53,402 nt of DNA from Gammaproteobacteria bacterium (GCA_016764875.1 JAESQX010000044.1:1-53402), one strand, 5' to 3'; counted from the stretch's first letter, positions 36,021-45,971 are shown. The notes: a model not told the origin generated them from the letters alone. Program-made: numbers and translations.

Positions 36021-37001
36021 TTATTGGGTTTCTTCAACAAGTTCGCCATAATCGCTGCTGAAGCTGAATAATTCCAACAGCTGGTGGCGGCGCTCGCCTG
36101 CTGAGTGATCGAATCGGTAGACGGCAAACAACCAGAAATCCAGTAAGGAAAAACTTGTGCGTTGCGGGCTCAGGGTTGATTCATATTGCAGTAACGGGAG
36201 TAATGATAATCGACTGATACGCCGCCCCGGATTCCACAATGTCAGCTCACGTTCATGCAGCTGGTTATTCCGAAATACCGTCATAGACACAGTATCACCT
36301 AATTCATAGTCTGTATTTATTGAATTTATCAGGCCCTGGGCAGAACCTACGGGCCTGCCGTCTATTGCAACAATAATATCATCCACATAAAAACCATCTG
36401 TCAGTAACGGGCTGTCAGGGGCGATATCCATAATTCTGGCAGCGGCCATGTCGGGCTGGCCACTGATGGTTAATAATTCGGTCCGGTAGCCGCCCCGTGT
36501 GGCAATAGGGTCCACCCGGTACAGTTCGCGTAAGGGGGCGCCACTATTCTGCGCCGGACGGGCGATTACGCTGGCTTGCAGGAGCGTCGTATCTCTTCTG
36601 ATCTGAAACTGAAATTCGGTCTCCTCCCGGGTTTGTCGGGCCAGGGTATACAGCACATCAGGCTGATTGGTTTCCAACCCATTAATGCTGAGAATTACGT
36701 CACCAGGCTGGATTCCGGCGGCATTGGCCGGACCACCCGGGTTCACCGCCCGAATTCTTATACCGGGTAACACTTCTACATTGAACAGGGAGTCGCTTTC
36801 ATTAACAGCGGCTTCTATACCAAAATCCACGCCGGAATTCCTACTGGCATCGACCGGGGATTCATTTAGGCCAATGTCCTGCGCCGACAGGGTAAGGCTG
36901 GGGACCAGAACGCGCGGTTGGTAGCTTATACAACCGGTCAATAATGCGCAGACAACCAGGCTGAAAATATTTAACCGATGCAGGTAATAACGCTCCCGCA
37001 T
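36021..37001 (-). CDS. Lipoprotein with two PDZ domains
   Basis: 326 residues from the ATG at 37001, which overlaps the permease stop (TGATG). The lipobox LTGC gives lipidated Cys24. PDZ 1 has VNPGGPANAAGIQPGDVILSI and NGLETNQ (about 85-120). PDZ 2 has IAPDSPLLTDGFYVDDIIVAI and DGRPVGS (about 195-235). There is no protease domain, unlike DegP/DegS, so it probably binds C-termini or hydrophobic tails as a scaffold. The C-terminal region (FSLLDFWLFAVYRFDHSAGE) is unassigned. Its place between the ABC permease and the propeller genes suggests that it links membrane and secreted parts. Confidence 0.82.
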   Translation of the reverse strand: MRERYYLHRLNIFSLVVCALLTGCISYQPRVLVPSLTLSAQDIGLNESPVDASRNSGVDFGIEAAVNESDSLFNVEVLPGIRIRAVNPGGPANAAGIQPGDVILSINGLETNQPDVLYTLARQTREETEFQFQIRRDTTLLQASVIARPAQNSGAPLRELYRVDPIATRGGYRTELLTISGQPDMAAARIMDIAPDSPLLTDGFYVDDIIVAIDGRPVGSAQGLINSINTDYELGDTVSMTVFRNNQLHERELTLWNPGRRISRLSLLPLLQYESTLSPQRTSFSLLDFWLFAVYRFDHSAGERRHQLLELFSFSSDYGELVEETQ

Positions 37002-37861
37002 CAGACCGATCTCCTTTGCACCAGAACAAGGGAGATTGCTGCCAGCAGTAACATTTGTGGTAGTGGTACCCATGTGTTAAGTAATAACACACGTTCGTCA
37101 ATCAGGACATCGGAAAATCCCCTTACGATGCGGCTCACTTCCTGCAAGTAGGATTGATCTATCAGTGAAGGTTGAAAGCTCGCAAACAGATAGTGGGAAT
37201 AGTCGCCCAGAGTTGATTTAAAAATGTCCATGGCGAGGGTTATGCCAAGAGCAGTAGTAACAGCCTGGGTAGTTGATTGAGTGACAACTGACACCAGTAG
37301 ACCAAATGCGATCATCGCCGGAATTGGTAACACAGCCAGCTTCATCCCAAGCAGAATTTCCGTTTGAATTTCCGCTTCGCCAATCAGTTCAAAACCATCC
37401 TCTACTATCGCCCCGAAATCCCACAACAAGCCGCTGCAAAGCCAGGTTGAAATTAAAAGCAGTAGCAAGGACAGTAATGCAACGATATGCAGCTGGGCCA
37501 GTTTTGCAAGTACCAGCGCCGAGCGGGAAATACGTCGGATCAACAAATGACGGATCAATCCGGTATCGCGGTCATAGGCAAAAGAATAAGCGGCGAGCGC
37601 CACCAGCATAAGAATAAGAATGGTGAGGCCGGTACCAAGACCATCAACGAAATAGCCATAGGCGTTGGTAACCGGGCCTGAGGAGCCAAAGCCGGAGCCA
37701 TTCAGCAGGGCATCTCTGGCCTGCTCGCCGACCTCTCTCAGCCTGGTTGCAGCCAGTTGGGCAATCACAATGAGTGTTGGTAACAACACCGTCACTCTGC
37801 TGCTGTTACTGCGAGTGGCAATGAATAATTCGGCTCTGAGGGCGGTAAGAAAACCTTCCAT
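37001..37861 (-). CDS. ABC-2 type transporter permease
   Basis: 286 residues from the ATG at 37861. About six helices are visible, with a large periplasmic loop after helix 1 and the coupling region YDRDTGLIRHLLIRRISRSALVLAKL typical of ABC-2 permeases of the Nos/Gld type. The frame extends to 38005, but the extra residues overlap the ATPase gene and look non-coding. Its start lies four bases after the ATPase stop, so both are co-translated and form the transporter. The substrate is unknown. Confidence 0.82.
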   Translation of the reverse strand: MEGFLTALRAELFIATRSNSSRVTVLLPTLIVIAQLAATRLREVGEQARDALLNGSGFGSSGPVTNAYGYFVDGLGTGLTILILMLVALAAYSFAYDRDTGLIRHLLIRRISRSALVLAKLAQLHIVALLSLLLLLISTWLCSGLLWDFGAIVEDGFELIGEAEIQTEILLGMKLAVLPIPAMIAFGLLVSVVTQSTTQAVTTALGITLAMDIFKSTLGDYSHYLFASFQPSLIDQSYLQEVSRIVRGFSDVLIDERVLLLNTWVPLPQMLLLAAISLVLVQRRSV

Positions 37862-37865
37862 GGCC

Positions 37866-38792
37866 CTAATCCTGCGGCTCGGGCGTTGTGATTTCGTGGA
37901 ACAGTGAAACCAGAGAGTCACGTTTGAGTGATAATTCGGAGACCCCGATATCGGCTTGTACCAGTAGTCGGTTAAGTTGTGCTGAATCTCCTTTGAGCAA
38001 CTCAAACTGCAGTAGCGACTGCTCGGTGCTCTTCAGCTTCGCCACACCGGCTTTTTCAACCAGCGCTATAGCGCGGTCCGGTTGATCGCAGGCAATCAGG
38101 ATTTGGGTTTTGTGAGCTTCAAAAAGCGATTCTATTTTTCCACTGACAGCGATGGTTCCCTGGTGCAATATGGCCAGGTGACTACAGATTTGTTCGAGGT
38201 AAGGTAGTTGATGACTGGATAGTAAAAAAGCCGTTCCTTGTTCGTGGTTAAGATCTCGAATAAGTTGCAGAACATCTTCCACTCCTTCAGCGTCCAGACC
38301 GTTGAAAGGCTCGTCCAGAACAACGAGTTCAGGATTGCCGATAAGTGCGTGAGCGATTGATGCGCGCCTTTTATTACCCAGCGACAGGTGGCGAATTTTA
38401 AACCCCCGGTAAGCGGTAATACCTAAAAGGGTTTCCACATCTTCACAAGAGCGCACTGGCTTGTCGCATAAAAGTCGTGCATGTTCCAGGCTCTGGCGAA
38501 CGGTGAGGTTGGGGTGCAGGCTGGGTGTGTCAAAAATCCCAACGATCGCCCCACGTGATTTATACAGTTGAGAAGGCCGCAGACCAAGCACCTCGATAGT
38601 GCCTTGATTAAATTCCTGCATGCCAAGGATGCATTCCAGTGTCGTAGTCTTGCCGGAACCGTTTAGCCCCACCAGTCCGTGAATACTATTGGCCGTGAGT
38701 TCAAGGTTAAGGTTGCGAATGACATTAAAATTGCCGTAACTCTTGTGGAGATTACTTATTTTAAGTGGTGACTCGTTCTGAAATGCTGTCAT
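37866..38792 (-). CDS. ABC transporter ATP-binding protein (partner of ABC-2 permease)
   Basis: 308 residues. Walker A is GLNGSGKTTT (43-52). The signature LSLGNKRRASIAHAL is a variant of LSGGQ, and Walker B is LVVLDEPFNGLD. The C-terminal 80 residues form the extra domain seen in ABC-2 ATPases of the CcmA/NatA group. First gene of the six-gene operon. It probably powers export, or a mechanical membrane process, with the permease encoded next. Confidence 0.9.
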   Translation of the reverse strand: MTAFQNESPLKISNLHKSYGNFNVIRNLNLELTANSIHGLVGLNGSGKTTTLECILGMQEFNQGTIEVLGLRPSQLYKSRGAIVGIFDTPSLHPNLTVRQSLEHARLLCDKPVRSCEDVETLLGITAYRGFKIRHLSLGNKRRASIAHALIGNPELVVLDEPFNGLDAEGVEDVLQLIRDLNHEQGTAFLLSSHQLPYLEQICSHLAILHQGTIAVSGKIESLFEAHKTQILIACDQPDRAIALVEKAGVAKLKSTEQSLLQFELLKGDSAQLNRLLVQADIGVSELSLKRDSLVSLFHEITTPEPQD

Positions 38793-38835
38793 TAGCCCTG
38801 ACCCGGATTGGGGACATCAGTTATGAGACGGGCAT

Positions 38836-38869
38836 CCGTCACCCCGATTCAGGTCTGCCGGGATGACGG
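38836..38869. repeat. REP-like palindrome of the CCGTCA...TGACGG type
   Basis: CCGTCA-CCCCG (38836-38846) pairs with CGGG-A-TGACGG (38859-38869) around a 12-base loop, with one unpaired base in the stem. Read leftward, it begins CCGTCATCCCGGC, a sequence typical of short palindromic intergenic repeats in proteobacteria. It sits just after the M16 peptidase stop and before the ABC operon, so it may also end transcription. No second copy was noticed in this window. Confidence 0.45.
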
Positions 38870-38875
38870 GCTCCA

Positions 38876-41860
38876 TTAATCAACGAAAATCTCGTCAATC
38901 TGAACTTCTCTAACATGACCAAACTGTTCCAATGCGGCGGTGTCGATAATTGATGTGTCACCTACTATAGATATCAGCTTGGGTCGATCTTTGACGTGCT
39001 GCCGTTGAAAATTCAGCAAATCGTCCATGGTGATAATTTGCAGGGCTGCATAACGTGCTCGGCGGGGATCACCTTGCAGGCCCTTTCTTTCCCAGCTCCG
39101 CACGGCACCTATGACCTCGCGGAAGCCGATTTTGGAAGTGCGATAACGATTCAGCAGAGAGTTTACAGAGTTATCAAAGCGCTCTGTAGACGCAGGCATA
39201 TTGTCAATTAAATCGATAAATGCCTCGAGAGCGTCCACTGTCTTGTCAGTTTGGGACCCGATGGCACCCAGCATCAGGTTTTCGGCATTCTCCCTTGACC
39301 CCTGAGCGTAGTGGGCCGAGGCCGAGTAAGCCAGTGCTCGGGCCTCACGTAGCTCCTGGAATACCACGCTGGACATGCTGGTGCCGAAGTAGTTGTTATA
39401 GATTGAAGCGGGCAATGTGGATTCTTCGGTGAACTGTGCGTCCGGAAATTCAATACGCACCTGGGATTGGGCGGTTTCCCGGTTCACTACGTAGATCTCA
39501 GTGTCTGATATTTCCCGGGCGGTGCGAAAGCGGAAGTCGGGAGTATCGCGAAGCGGCGAATCTATCTGATGATGCTTGCGTAAGGTGGCCACCAGGTCTT
39601 CCAGGGCCATGGATCCGGTATAACTGATGGTGTGTTTGTAGTTCAACAAATCCGCCGGTATCGCCAATAATTCATTCAGGGGGGCGCTTTGTATTTCATC
39701 GCTGGTCATTGCTTCCAGCATGGGGGACTCATCGCCATAGCGGTTATAGAGGAATAGTGCCTGGGCGATGGCCCGAGGTGAATTTTTCTGGTCTTCCCGG
39801 GATTTAAGAATAATTCCTTTCAGCTCTTCCAGAGTTTGTTCCTCAACTACAGGATTACGTAGCAGGTCTAACATTAAAGCCAGGGTGGGTTCAAACTGCT
39901 CGTCCAGCCCGGAGATACTTATGCTCGATTGGTTCTCTCCCGCACCGAAATGGAAATCGCTACCCATGCGGTACCATTCTTTTTGCAGATCTTCATTGCT
40001 TAAACTGGCCGTACCGGATTTGTCCATGATGGCGGAAGCTAAACTCAGGTTTTTATTTTCCTCAGTACCAACATCCACACTGATGCTGAAGCTGAATAAA
40101 TCATTCAACGGGTTCGGGGAATAGTAAAGAGGCACTCCGTCGGCAAACTCAATCACGCGGTAATCACGATCCACCTCAACATAAGAAGGTTCGATTTCCT
40201 CCACCGGCATTGACAAAATTTTGGCTGCAAATTGTGACTGTCGTGTAGGATCAATGGTGACCGGGTCGATCTGTGGTTTTACTACCGAGGGAATAGTGTG
40301 CTGGGCATCAACCCGATAAACAGCCACATAATTATCGCCAAAATACTTGTTGGCAACATCAATAACATCCTGCCTGGAAACCTGTTCCAGACGGTTGATT
40401 TCCATTATGTGGTGGTTCCAGTCAGTGCCGGATAAATAAGCCTGACGCATCATGGACACTCTTGCGTTGTTGGATTCCAGGGACGCTTTTTCAGTCTTTT
40501 TAAAGTCATTAATGATGGCTGAAATAATCCAGTCCTCAAACTCGCCGGCCTTGATCAACTCCAGCTGCGACAACAGTAATTGCTCGACCTCTTCCAAGGT
40601 CTGGCCAGCCTTTGGCACGCCCCACAGTTGCTGGGAACCGTAGTCATTCAAGAAGCGCGGATAGGAGCCGGCACTGGCCACAGCCTGTGCCTGACTCAGG
40701 TTCAGGTTAATCAATCCGGCAGTGCGGTTATCCAGAATCATATCCAGCATCATCAGGGCTTCCATATCCGCGCTGGAATTGGATGCGGTACGGAATGCCA
40801 GTTGCACCTGCTCTTCACCGGGATATTGCACAGTGCGGCGTTCCGCGCCATGCAGAGGAGCTTCCACCCAGGGACCCACTTCCGCTACTTCTTTGCTAAC
40901 CCAGCGAGAGAATTTCTCATTAATCAGGGCAATGGTTTCATCGGGATCAATGTCACCACTGATAAAGATGGCCATATTGTTGGGCACATAATAGGTGTCA
41001 AGATACTGCCGGATATATACCAGGGATGGGTTTTTCAGATGTTCGGGGAGACCGATAGTGGGCTGCTGGCCATAGGGGTGTTGTTTGTAAAGCAAATCAT
41101 CTGTGGCATAAAGGATAACCCGGCCGCTGTTGTCCAGGCTGCGATTAAGTTCTTCGTACACCGTTTCCAGTTCCGTATGGAATAACCTGAACACCGGGTC
41201 GATAAAACGATCTGATTCAATTTCGGCCCATTGTTCCAGGCGATTGGAAGGCAGGCCAACCTTGTAGACAGTCTCTTCATAGGAGGTATGGGCATTCATG
41301 CCACTGGCTCCCATGCTGTTGTAAATTTTGTCGATTTCATTGGGCACGGCGTATTCAGCGGCCAGTTGCGCAACACGATTTATCTCGCTGTATATTTCGG
41401 CGCGCTCCGCCTCATCGGTGGTATTAAAATGGGTTTCATAGAGCTCAACGATCTGATCCAGATAGGGTTTCTCGGCGGCATAATCCAGCGTACCCATATT
41501 CTGGTTGCCCTTGAATAGAAGGTGTTCCAGATAGTGGGCCAGGCCGGTGGCATCGGCCGGATCGTGTTTGCTGCCGGCTCGAACAGCTATTTCGGCATAG
41601 AATCGTGGTTTTTCGTGATTTTCGGTCAGATAAACCCGCAAACCGTTATCCAGTTGATAGATATGGGTGTCCAGCGGGTCGTTGGGGTTTGCTGTGTTGA
41701 TGCGCTGGTAGCCAACATCCATTGCCGGCGATGAAGTAAGCTGTGACGCCTGGGTTTGATCGGTGTTATCCGGCGCTTCCGGGGAGCAGGCCGCCAGGAC
41801 AGAAAACAGTGCAGTAGTAGTCAGATACAACAGGCCTTTGCTCGAAAACCTTTTATTCAT
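38876..41860 (-). CDS. M16 family metallopeptidase lipoprotein (pitrilysin/PqqL-like)
   Basis: 994 residues: a signal peptide with lipobox LAAC (Cys25), then two M16 halves. The N-terminal half carries the inverted zinc motif HYLEH (in LAHYLEHLLFKGN) and the downstream Glu in SYEETVYK. The C-terminal half (from about 540) lacks HxxEH and should be the inactive partner that closes the chamber. It probably degrades peptides in the periplasm or at the outer membrane. It is divergent from a MacAB-TolC-type exporter; such peptidases sometimes process exported peptides, but a functional link here is inference. Confidence 0.92.
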   Translation of the reverse strand: MNKRFSSKGLLYLTTTALFSVLAACSPEAPDNTDQTQASQLTSSPAMDVGYQRINTANPNDPLDTHIYQLDNGLRVYLTENHEKPRFYAEIAVRAGSKHDPADATGLAHYLEHLLFKGNQNMGTLDYAAEKPYLDQIVELYETHFNTTDEAERAEIYSEINRVAQLAAEYAVPNEIDKIYNSMGASGMNAHTSYEETVYKVGLPSNRLEQWAEIESDRFIDPVFRLFHTELETVYEELNRSLDNSGRVILYATDDLLYKQHPYGQQPTIGLPEHLKNPSLVYIRQYLDTYYVPNNMAIFISGDIDPDETIALINEKFSRWVSKEVAEVGPWVEAPLHGAERRTVQYPGEEQVQLAFRTASNSSADMEALMMLDMILDNRTAGLINLNLSQAQAVASAGSYPRFLNDYGSQQLWGVPKAGQTLEEVEQLLLSQLELIKAGEFEDWIISAIINDFKKTEKASLESNNARVSMMRQAYLSGTDWNHHIMEINRLEQVSRQDVIDVANKYFGDNYVAVYRVDAQHTIPSVVKPQIDPVTIDPTRQSQFAAKILSMPVEEIEPSYVEVDRDYRVIEFADGVPLYYSPNPLNDLFSFSISVDVGTEENKNLSLASAIMDKSGTASLSNEDLQKEWYRMGSDFHFGAGENQSSISISGLDEQFEPTLALMLDLLRNPVVEEQTLEELKGIILKSREDQKNSPRAIAQALFLYNRYGDESPMLEAMTSDEIQSAPLNELLAIPADLLNYKHTISYTGSMALEDLVATLRKHHQIDSPLRDTPDFRFRTAREISDTEIYVVNRETAQSQVRIEFPDAQFTEESTLPASIYNNYFGTSMSSVVFQELREARALAYSASAHYAQGSRENAENLMLGAIGSQTDKTVDALEAFIDLIDNMPASTERFDNSVNSLLNRYRTSKIGFREVIGAVRSWERKGLQGDPRRARYAALQIITMDDLLNFQRQHVKDRPKLISIVGDTSIIDTAALEQFGHVREVQIDEIFVD

Positions 41861-42191
41861 GTTACTTTTCCCCGAATGATCCCAGTAATTTTCGCTACGT
41901 CAAAATTGATTACTGTAAAGGATTCTGTAGATAAATCCATAGCGGGATGTTATTCACGGTTTACCCGCTAATTGGCAAACAGATCCAATCATACAGGACC
42001 GATAACATTCCCAACCTATTGCGTCTTTACTGACTCGAATTATCGTCATCGGTTACAAGTAGCCGGTGATTTCCCGCAAAATACCTATACTTGGCCGTTT
42101 TAAGTAAACCAATTCGGCATTGAAAGCGTTACAATTCAGCACTTGAGAGGTTCCCTGGGTAACGCTGGCAACGTTCGCTTGAGATGACTCC
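41861..42191. other. 331-base divergent promoter region (M16 peptidase / exporter)
   Basis: It contains both promoters and no gene. An inverted repeat CAGTAAT (41883-41889) / ATTACTG (41909-41915), with inner AATTTT/AAAATT symmetry, lies 23-55 bases before the M16 start and may be an operator or 5'-UTR hairpin. I saw no RNA gene or terminator. Confidence 0.4.
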
Positions 42192-43877
42192 ATGACACTC
42201 AGAAAACTATTCACCTTGTTGATGGCGGCGGGTCTTGCTGCCTGCAGCACCGGGCATTACAAACAAAGTGCGGATTCGGAGGCATACACCGCGATTTTGG
42301 ATAAGGCGCCTGGGGTGCCTGGTATGTCCGGTAGTATCGCTATCGAAAGCGATGACCAGATAGTAGACCTGTCGCCTTACAGCCTGAATCAGGATACTTT
42401 CGAATTCCTGGATAACGAGGCGGACAGTGAAGTGGGCGCCAGCTCTATCAGTCTCGATAATGCCCTCGCCCTGGCATTTCAGTACAGTAAGGATTACCAA
42501 ACCCGAAAAGAGCGGCTTTACCTCGAGGCATTGTCGCTCACTTTTGACCGTTACCGCTATACACCAACGTTTTCCTTCAGTGCCAGTGGTGACTACCAAT
42601 GGGATGCGCAGGATCAGTTTGTCGCTGATATGCAGGCACTTACGGGTATGCGTAATATCGATACCAGTGAAACTGTCGATGCGAGCACCAGTCTGGGGTC
42701 CCGGTGGCTACTGAAGGGTGGTGGTGTGCTGGCGTTGACACTTACCAATAATTTTACCCGCTTTCTCACCGGCGATGTGCAGGAAACAGGCGGTGGCGCG
42801 CTGTTCGCTTCTTTTACCCAACCGCTGATTCGTGATTTTGGCAGTGAAATTGAGACCGAAGCACTGATGCAGGCTGAAAGGGATTTGCTCTACCAGCTCA
42901 GGGATTTTACCCGTTTTCGCAAATCCTTCGCGGTTCAGATTGCTTCCCAGTATTATTCGGTTTTACTTAACCGCGAAACGGCGCGCAACAACTTTTCCGG
43001 GCTCAACGCCGTGAATCTGAATCTTGAGAGAGAGCAGGCGTTTCAGGCGGAAGGGCTGCGTACGTTGCTGCAGGTGGGTCGTCTTGAGCAATCATCCTTA
43101 CAGGCAGATTTGCGCTGGGCCGCTTCCATTACGCGATACAAACGCTCTCTGGACAATTTCAAGATTTTAATCGGTCTCAGTGCACGCGATAATATTATTC
43201 TGGATGACAATGAGATGGTTTTGATCACTGAAACCGGCATGGCTACTCCAGACCTGGGTCTTGACCAGGCGATTGAATTGGCACTGCAGACCCGGCTTGA
43301 TCTCTATACTTCCCTTGATCAGGTTCAGGACAGTGCAAGGAAAATAAAGGTAGCCGCCAATCAGCTGGACCCGGCGCTGGATTTCAGCATTGACGTGTTG
43401 GTACCGGATGCAGGCAATGGCAACCTGGGTGAACTGGATTTCGAAAACGCCGTCTATACAGCGGGACTGGATTTTGATTTGCCGCTGGACAATAAAAGGG
43501 AGCGCAACGACTATCGGCGCTCATTGATTGATTATGATGCGGCAACCCGGGATTACGTCCTTGCAGTTGATGAAGTAACGCTTGATGTGGTTGATACCTG
43601 GCGGCGTATGGAAGAGGCGCTGAAGAGTTATGAAATCAATTTGACCAGTGTGCAAATTAATGAACGTCGGGTTGAAGAAGCCGAACTGAGAGCCGAGTTG
43701 GGGTTGGGAGATATTCAGGACACGGTGGATTCGCAGAATGATTTAACCGCTTCAAGAACTAATCTGGTCCGCACAATTGTAGATCATAATATTTCGAAAC
43801 TGGAATTCTGGCGTGATATCGGACTTCTGTTTGTAGACGATGGTGGGCAGGTGGAGGAGGGCGTTAATGAGCTTTAG
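42192..43877 (+). CDS. TolC/OprM family outer-membrane efflux lipoprotein
   Basis: 561 residues. A signal peptide with lipobox LAAC (Cys18) is followed by two outer-membrane-factor repeats rich in long helices: SLDNALALAFQYSKDYQTRK and LDQAIELALQTRLDLYTSLD are the starts of the two halves. It should form the trimeric exit duct of the export system encoded downstream. The adaptor gene overlaps its 3' end by 11 bases, a sign of an operon. Confidence 0.88.
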   Translation: MTLRKLFTLLMAAGLAACSTGHYKQSADSEAYTAILDKAPGVPGMSGSIAIESDDQIVDLSPYSLNQDTFEFLDNEADSEVGASSISLDNALALAFQYSKDYQTRKERLYLEALSLTFDRYRYTPTFSFSASGDYQWDAQDQFVADMQALTGMRNIDTSETVDASTSLGSRWLLKGGGVLALTLTNNFTRFLTGDVQETGGGALFASFTQPLIRDFGSEIETEALMQAERDLLYQLRDFTRFRKSFAVQIASQYYSVLLNRETARNNFSGLNAVNLNLEREQAFQAEGLRTLLQVGRLEQSSLQADLRWAASITRYKRSLDNFKILIGLSARDNIILDDNEMVLITETGMATPDLGLDQAIELALQTRLDLYTSLDQVQDSARKIKVAANQLDPALDFSIDVLVPDAGNGNLGELDFENAVYTAGLDFDLPLDNKRERNDYRRSLIDYDAATRDYVLAVDEVTLDVVDTWRRMEEALKSYEINLTSVQINERRVEEAELRAELGLGDIQDTVDSQNDLTASRTNLVRTIVDHNISKLEFWRDIGLLFVDDGGQVEEGVNEL

Positions 43878-45951
43878 TAGCGACAGTATTTTGATAACGA
43901 TCAAGGAGAAGTCTGCCGCGCTTAAGAAGCAGTTTCTGGCGGCCAATGAGAGGACTCAATACGCCATTGCAGGTGGCGCAGTTGTGATTCTTGTGCTGCT
44001 TTTTCTGGTTGGCGGTGGTTCTTCAGATTATGAAACTGGCCGCATTACTTTTGAAGCCCGACGCGGAGACCTGGATATTACAGTGCTTGAAGGGGGCGCT
44101 CTTGAAGCACTGCAATCCCAGGAAATACGTTCTCGAATAAAAGGTCGTGAAGGGGTAAAGATTCTCAATATAGTGGAAGAGGGTTACCGGGTTACGACCG
44201 AGGATGTGGCGGCAGGGCTGGTTCTGGTTGAACTGGATACAGCCCAGCTGATTGATCAGCAACTGAACCAGGAAATCGCTGTTGAAACGGCCGAGGCAAC
44301 CTACATCGAACGAAAAGCCCAGTACGAAATACAGCTTAATCAAAACATGACCGATCTTAACGATGCCCGTCAGAAGATGCGTTTTGCGCGGCTGGATTTC
44401 GCAAAGTTTCTAGGGGGTGACATTGTTAATCAGATCATTACAAAATTGGAAATTGAGGAGCGCCTGGCTAAAGCGGAAGAGGTAGATATAGCCGCCTTTA
44501 CGTTGCCCGACAGCAGTCCCCCGCGAGGCGTTGAACAGGGGGAAAGTAGCCCGGCCTCTTCAGGATTTGATCCAGCCAATCTGGAATTTATGCCACCACA
44601 AGTCAGAGAACGTATTGAGCAAATGATGGCGGAAAACGGCGGTGAATTACCGGCGGAAATGCTGGAACGCATGCGGCGCTTCAGCCAACGCGGTTCCCCC
44701 GGTGGCGTACAATCGGATCAGCGAAGCCGGAGTGGTTTTGGTGGTAGCACAGGGGGGACGGTCGAAGATGGCATCCCGGCTGGTGTGGAGCCGAAGCAAC
44801 TGTCGCTGCGGAAAACATCGCCTCAGAGGCTGCAAACCGTGGGGTCGCTATTGATGGATGACAGTTATATGGTTATTCGCGACCAGTTGGATTTCACCCG
44901 CTATGCCGATATCGACAAGCTGGAAGATGGCGAAGCAAAACAGCAACTACGGTCATTGCAGGATGAGTTGCAGGTGGCCCAGGAAGAGTATTTGTTGGCC
45001 CAGGATCGCATTGAAGGCCAGCGACGGTTGGAGGCAAGAGGATTCATCACTCCAACCGAACTGGAAGCCGAAGAACTGAACCTGAGCAAGGCAAACAACA
45101 AACAGGAAGCCAAAGAAACGGCGCTTGGATTGTATATTCAATACACCTTTCCTAAAGATGCCGAAGAAAAGCTGTCGGATTTTGAAAATGCGGTAATGGG
45201 CTATCAGCGGCAGTTGAAGCGAAATATCGCCGAACAAGCCCAGGAAGAAGCACGCTTTAGCTCGGCAGAGCGCAAGTTCAACCTTGAACGGGTGAAGCTG
45301 GCGGATCTTGATGAACAGATCGAACTGGCTACGATTATTGCCGAGCGACCGGGGCTGGTTGTTTATGGTGCCGCGAATCAGAATACCATGCGATTTCGCA
45401 GCAGTAGCAACCAGGAGGCGATTCAGGAAGGTGCTACAGTAAGAGAGCGACAGCCTATTTTGACTATTCCCGACATGCGCGAAATGGCAATTAAAGTAAA
45501 TATACATGAGTCTGCTGTGCAGCGTGTCGCCATTGGCCAGTCAGTAAAAGTGTCAGTTGACACCTTTCCGGATGAGGCGCTGACCGGTGTGGTTATAAAA
45601 GTAGCCGTGGTGGCGGACTCTGCCAATGCCTTTATGAATCCGGATTTAAAGGTTTACCCCACACTCATCAAAATCGATGGCACCCATGAGTGGCTACGGC
45701 CGGGAATGAGCGCCGAAGTGGATATCCTGGTGAAGAGCCTTGAGGATGTGGTGTATGTGCCTATACAAGCAGTAACTTACTTTGACGACATACATGTGGT
45801 TTACGTTTCCAGCGGTGGCCGTGTTCAGCGACGAGAGGTGAAAGTGGGTGCTTTCTCCGAGCAGTTTATTGAGATTAATGACGGCCTCAGAGCAGGCGAA
45901 CAGGTTCTTCTTCTGCCACCTCAACAGAGCCTTACCGACATTGGTGTATAG
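43867..45951 (+). CDS. HlyD/MacA-like periplasmic adaptor with large central insert
   Basis: 694 residues, about twice the usual MacA length. One transmembrane helix (about 34-50) is followed by a lipoyl/barrel half and long coiled-coil helices (about 125-205 and 355-490), then beta-barrel and membrane-proximal domains (IPDMREMAIKVNIHESAVQ; LRPGMSAEVDILVKSLEDVV). Between the helices lies a segment of about 110 residues (213-325), rich in Ser, Gly, Pro and Arg, containing a short helical MPPQVRERIEQMMAENGGE stretch. It is not part of the standard fold. The start at 43867 has GGAGG upstream and overlaps the TolC-like stop; the frame from 43840 is less likely. Confidence 0.85.
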   Translation: MSFSSDSILITIKEKSAALKKQFLAANERTQYAIAGGAVVILVLLFLVGGGSSDYETGRITFEARRGDLDITVLEGGALEALQSQEIRSRIKGREGVKILNIVEEGYRVTTEDVAAGLVLVELDTAQLIDQQLNQEIAVETAEATYIERKAQYEIQLNQNMTDLNDARQKMRFARLDFAKFLGGDIVNQIITKLEIEERLAKAEEVDIAAFTLPDSSPPRGVEQGESSPASSGFDPANLEFMPPQVRERIEQMMAENGGELPAEMLERMRRFSQRGSPGGVQSDQRSRSGFGGSTGGTVEDGIPAGVEPKQLSLRKTSPQRLQTVGSLLMDDSYMVIRDQLDFTRYADIDKLEDGEAKQQLRSLQDELQVAQEEYLLAQDRIEGQRRLEARGFITPTELEAEELNLSKANNKQEAKETALGLYIQYTFPKDAEEKLSDFENAVMGYQRQLKRNIAEQAQEEARFSSAERKFNLERVKLADLDEQIELATIIAERPGLVVYGAANQNTMRFRSSSNQEAIQEGATVRERQPILTIPDMREMAIKVNIHESAVQRVAIGQSVKVSVDTFPDEALTGVVIKVAVVADSANAFMNPDLKVYPTLIKIDGTHEWLRPGMSAEVDILVKSLEDVVYVPIQAVTYFDDIHVVYVSSGGRVQRREVKVGAFSEQFIEINDGLRAGEQVLLLPPQQSLTDIGV

Positions 45952-45971
45952 GTGGTATTTCTGGCTTGCAT

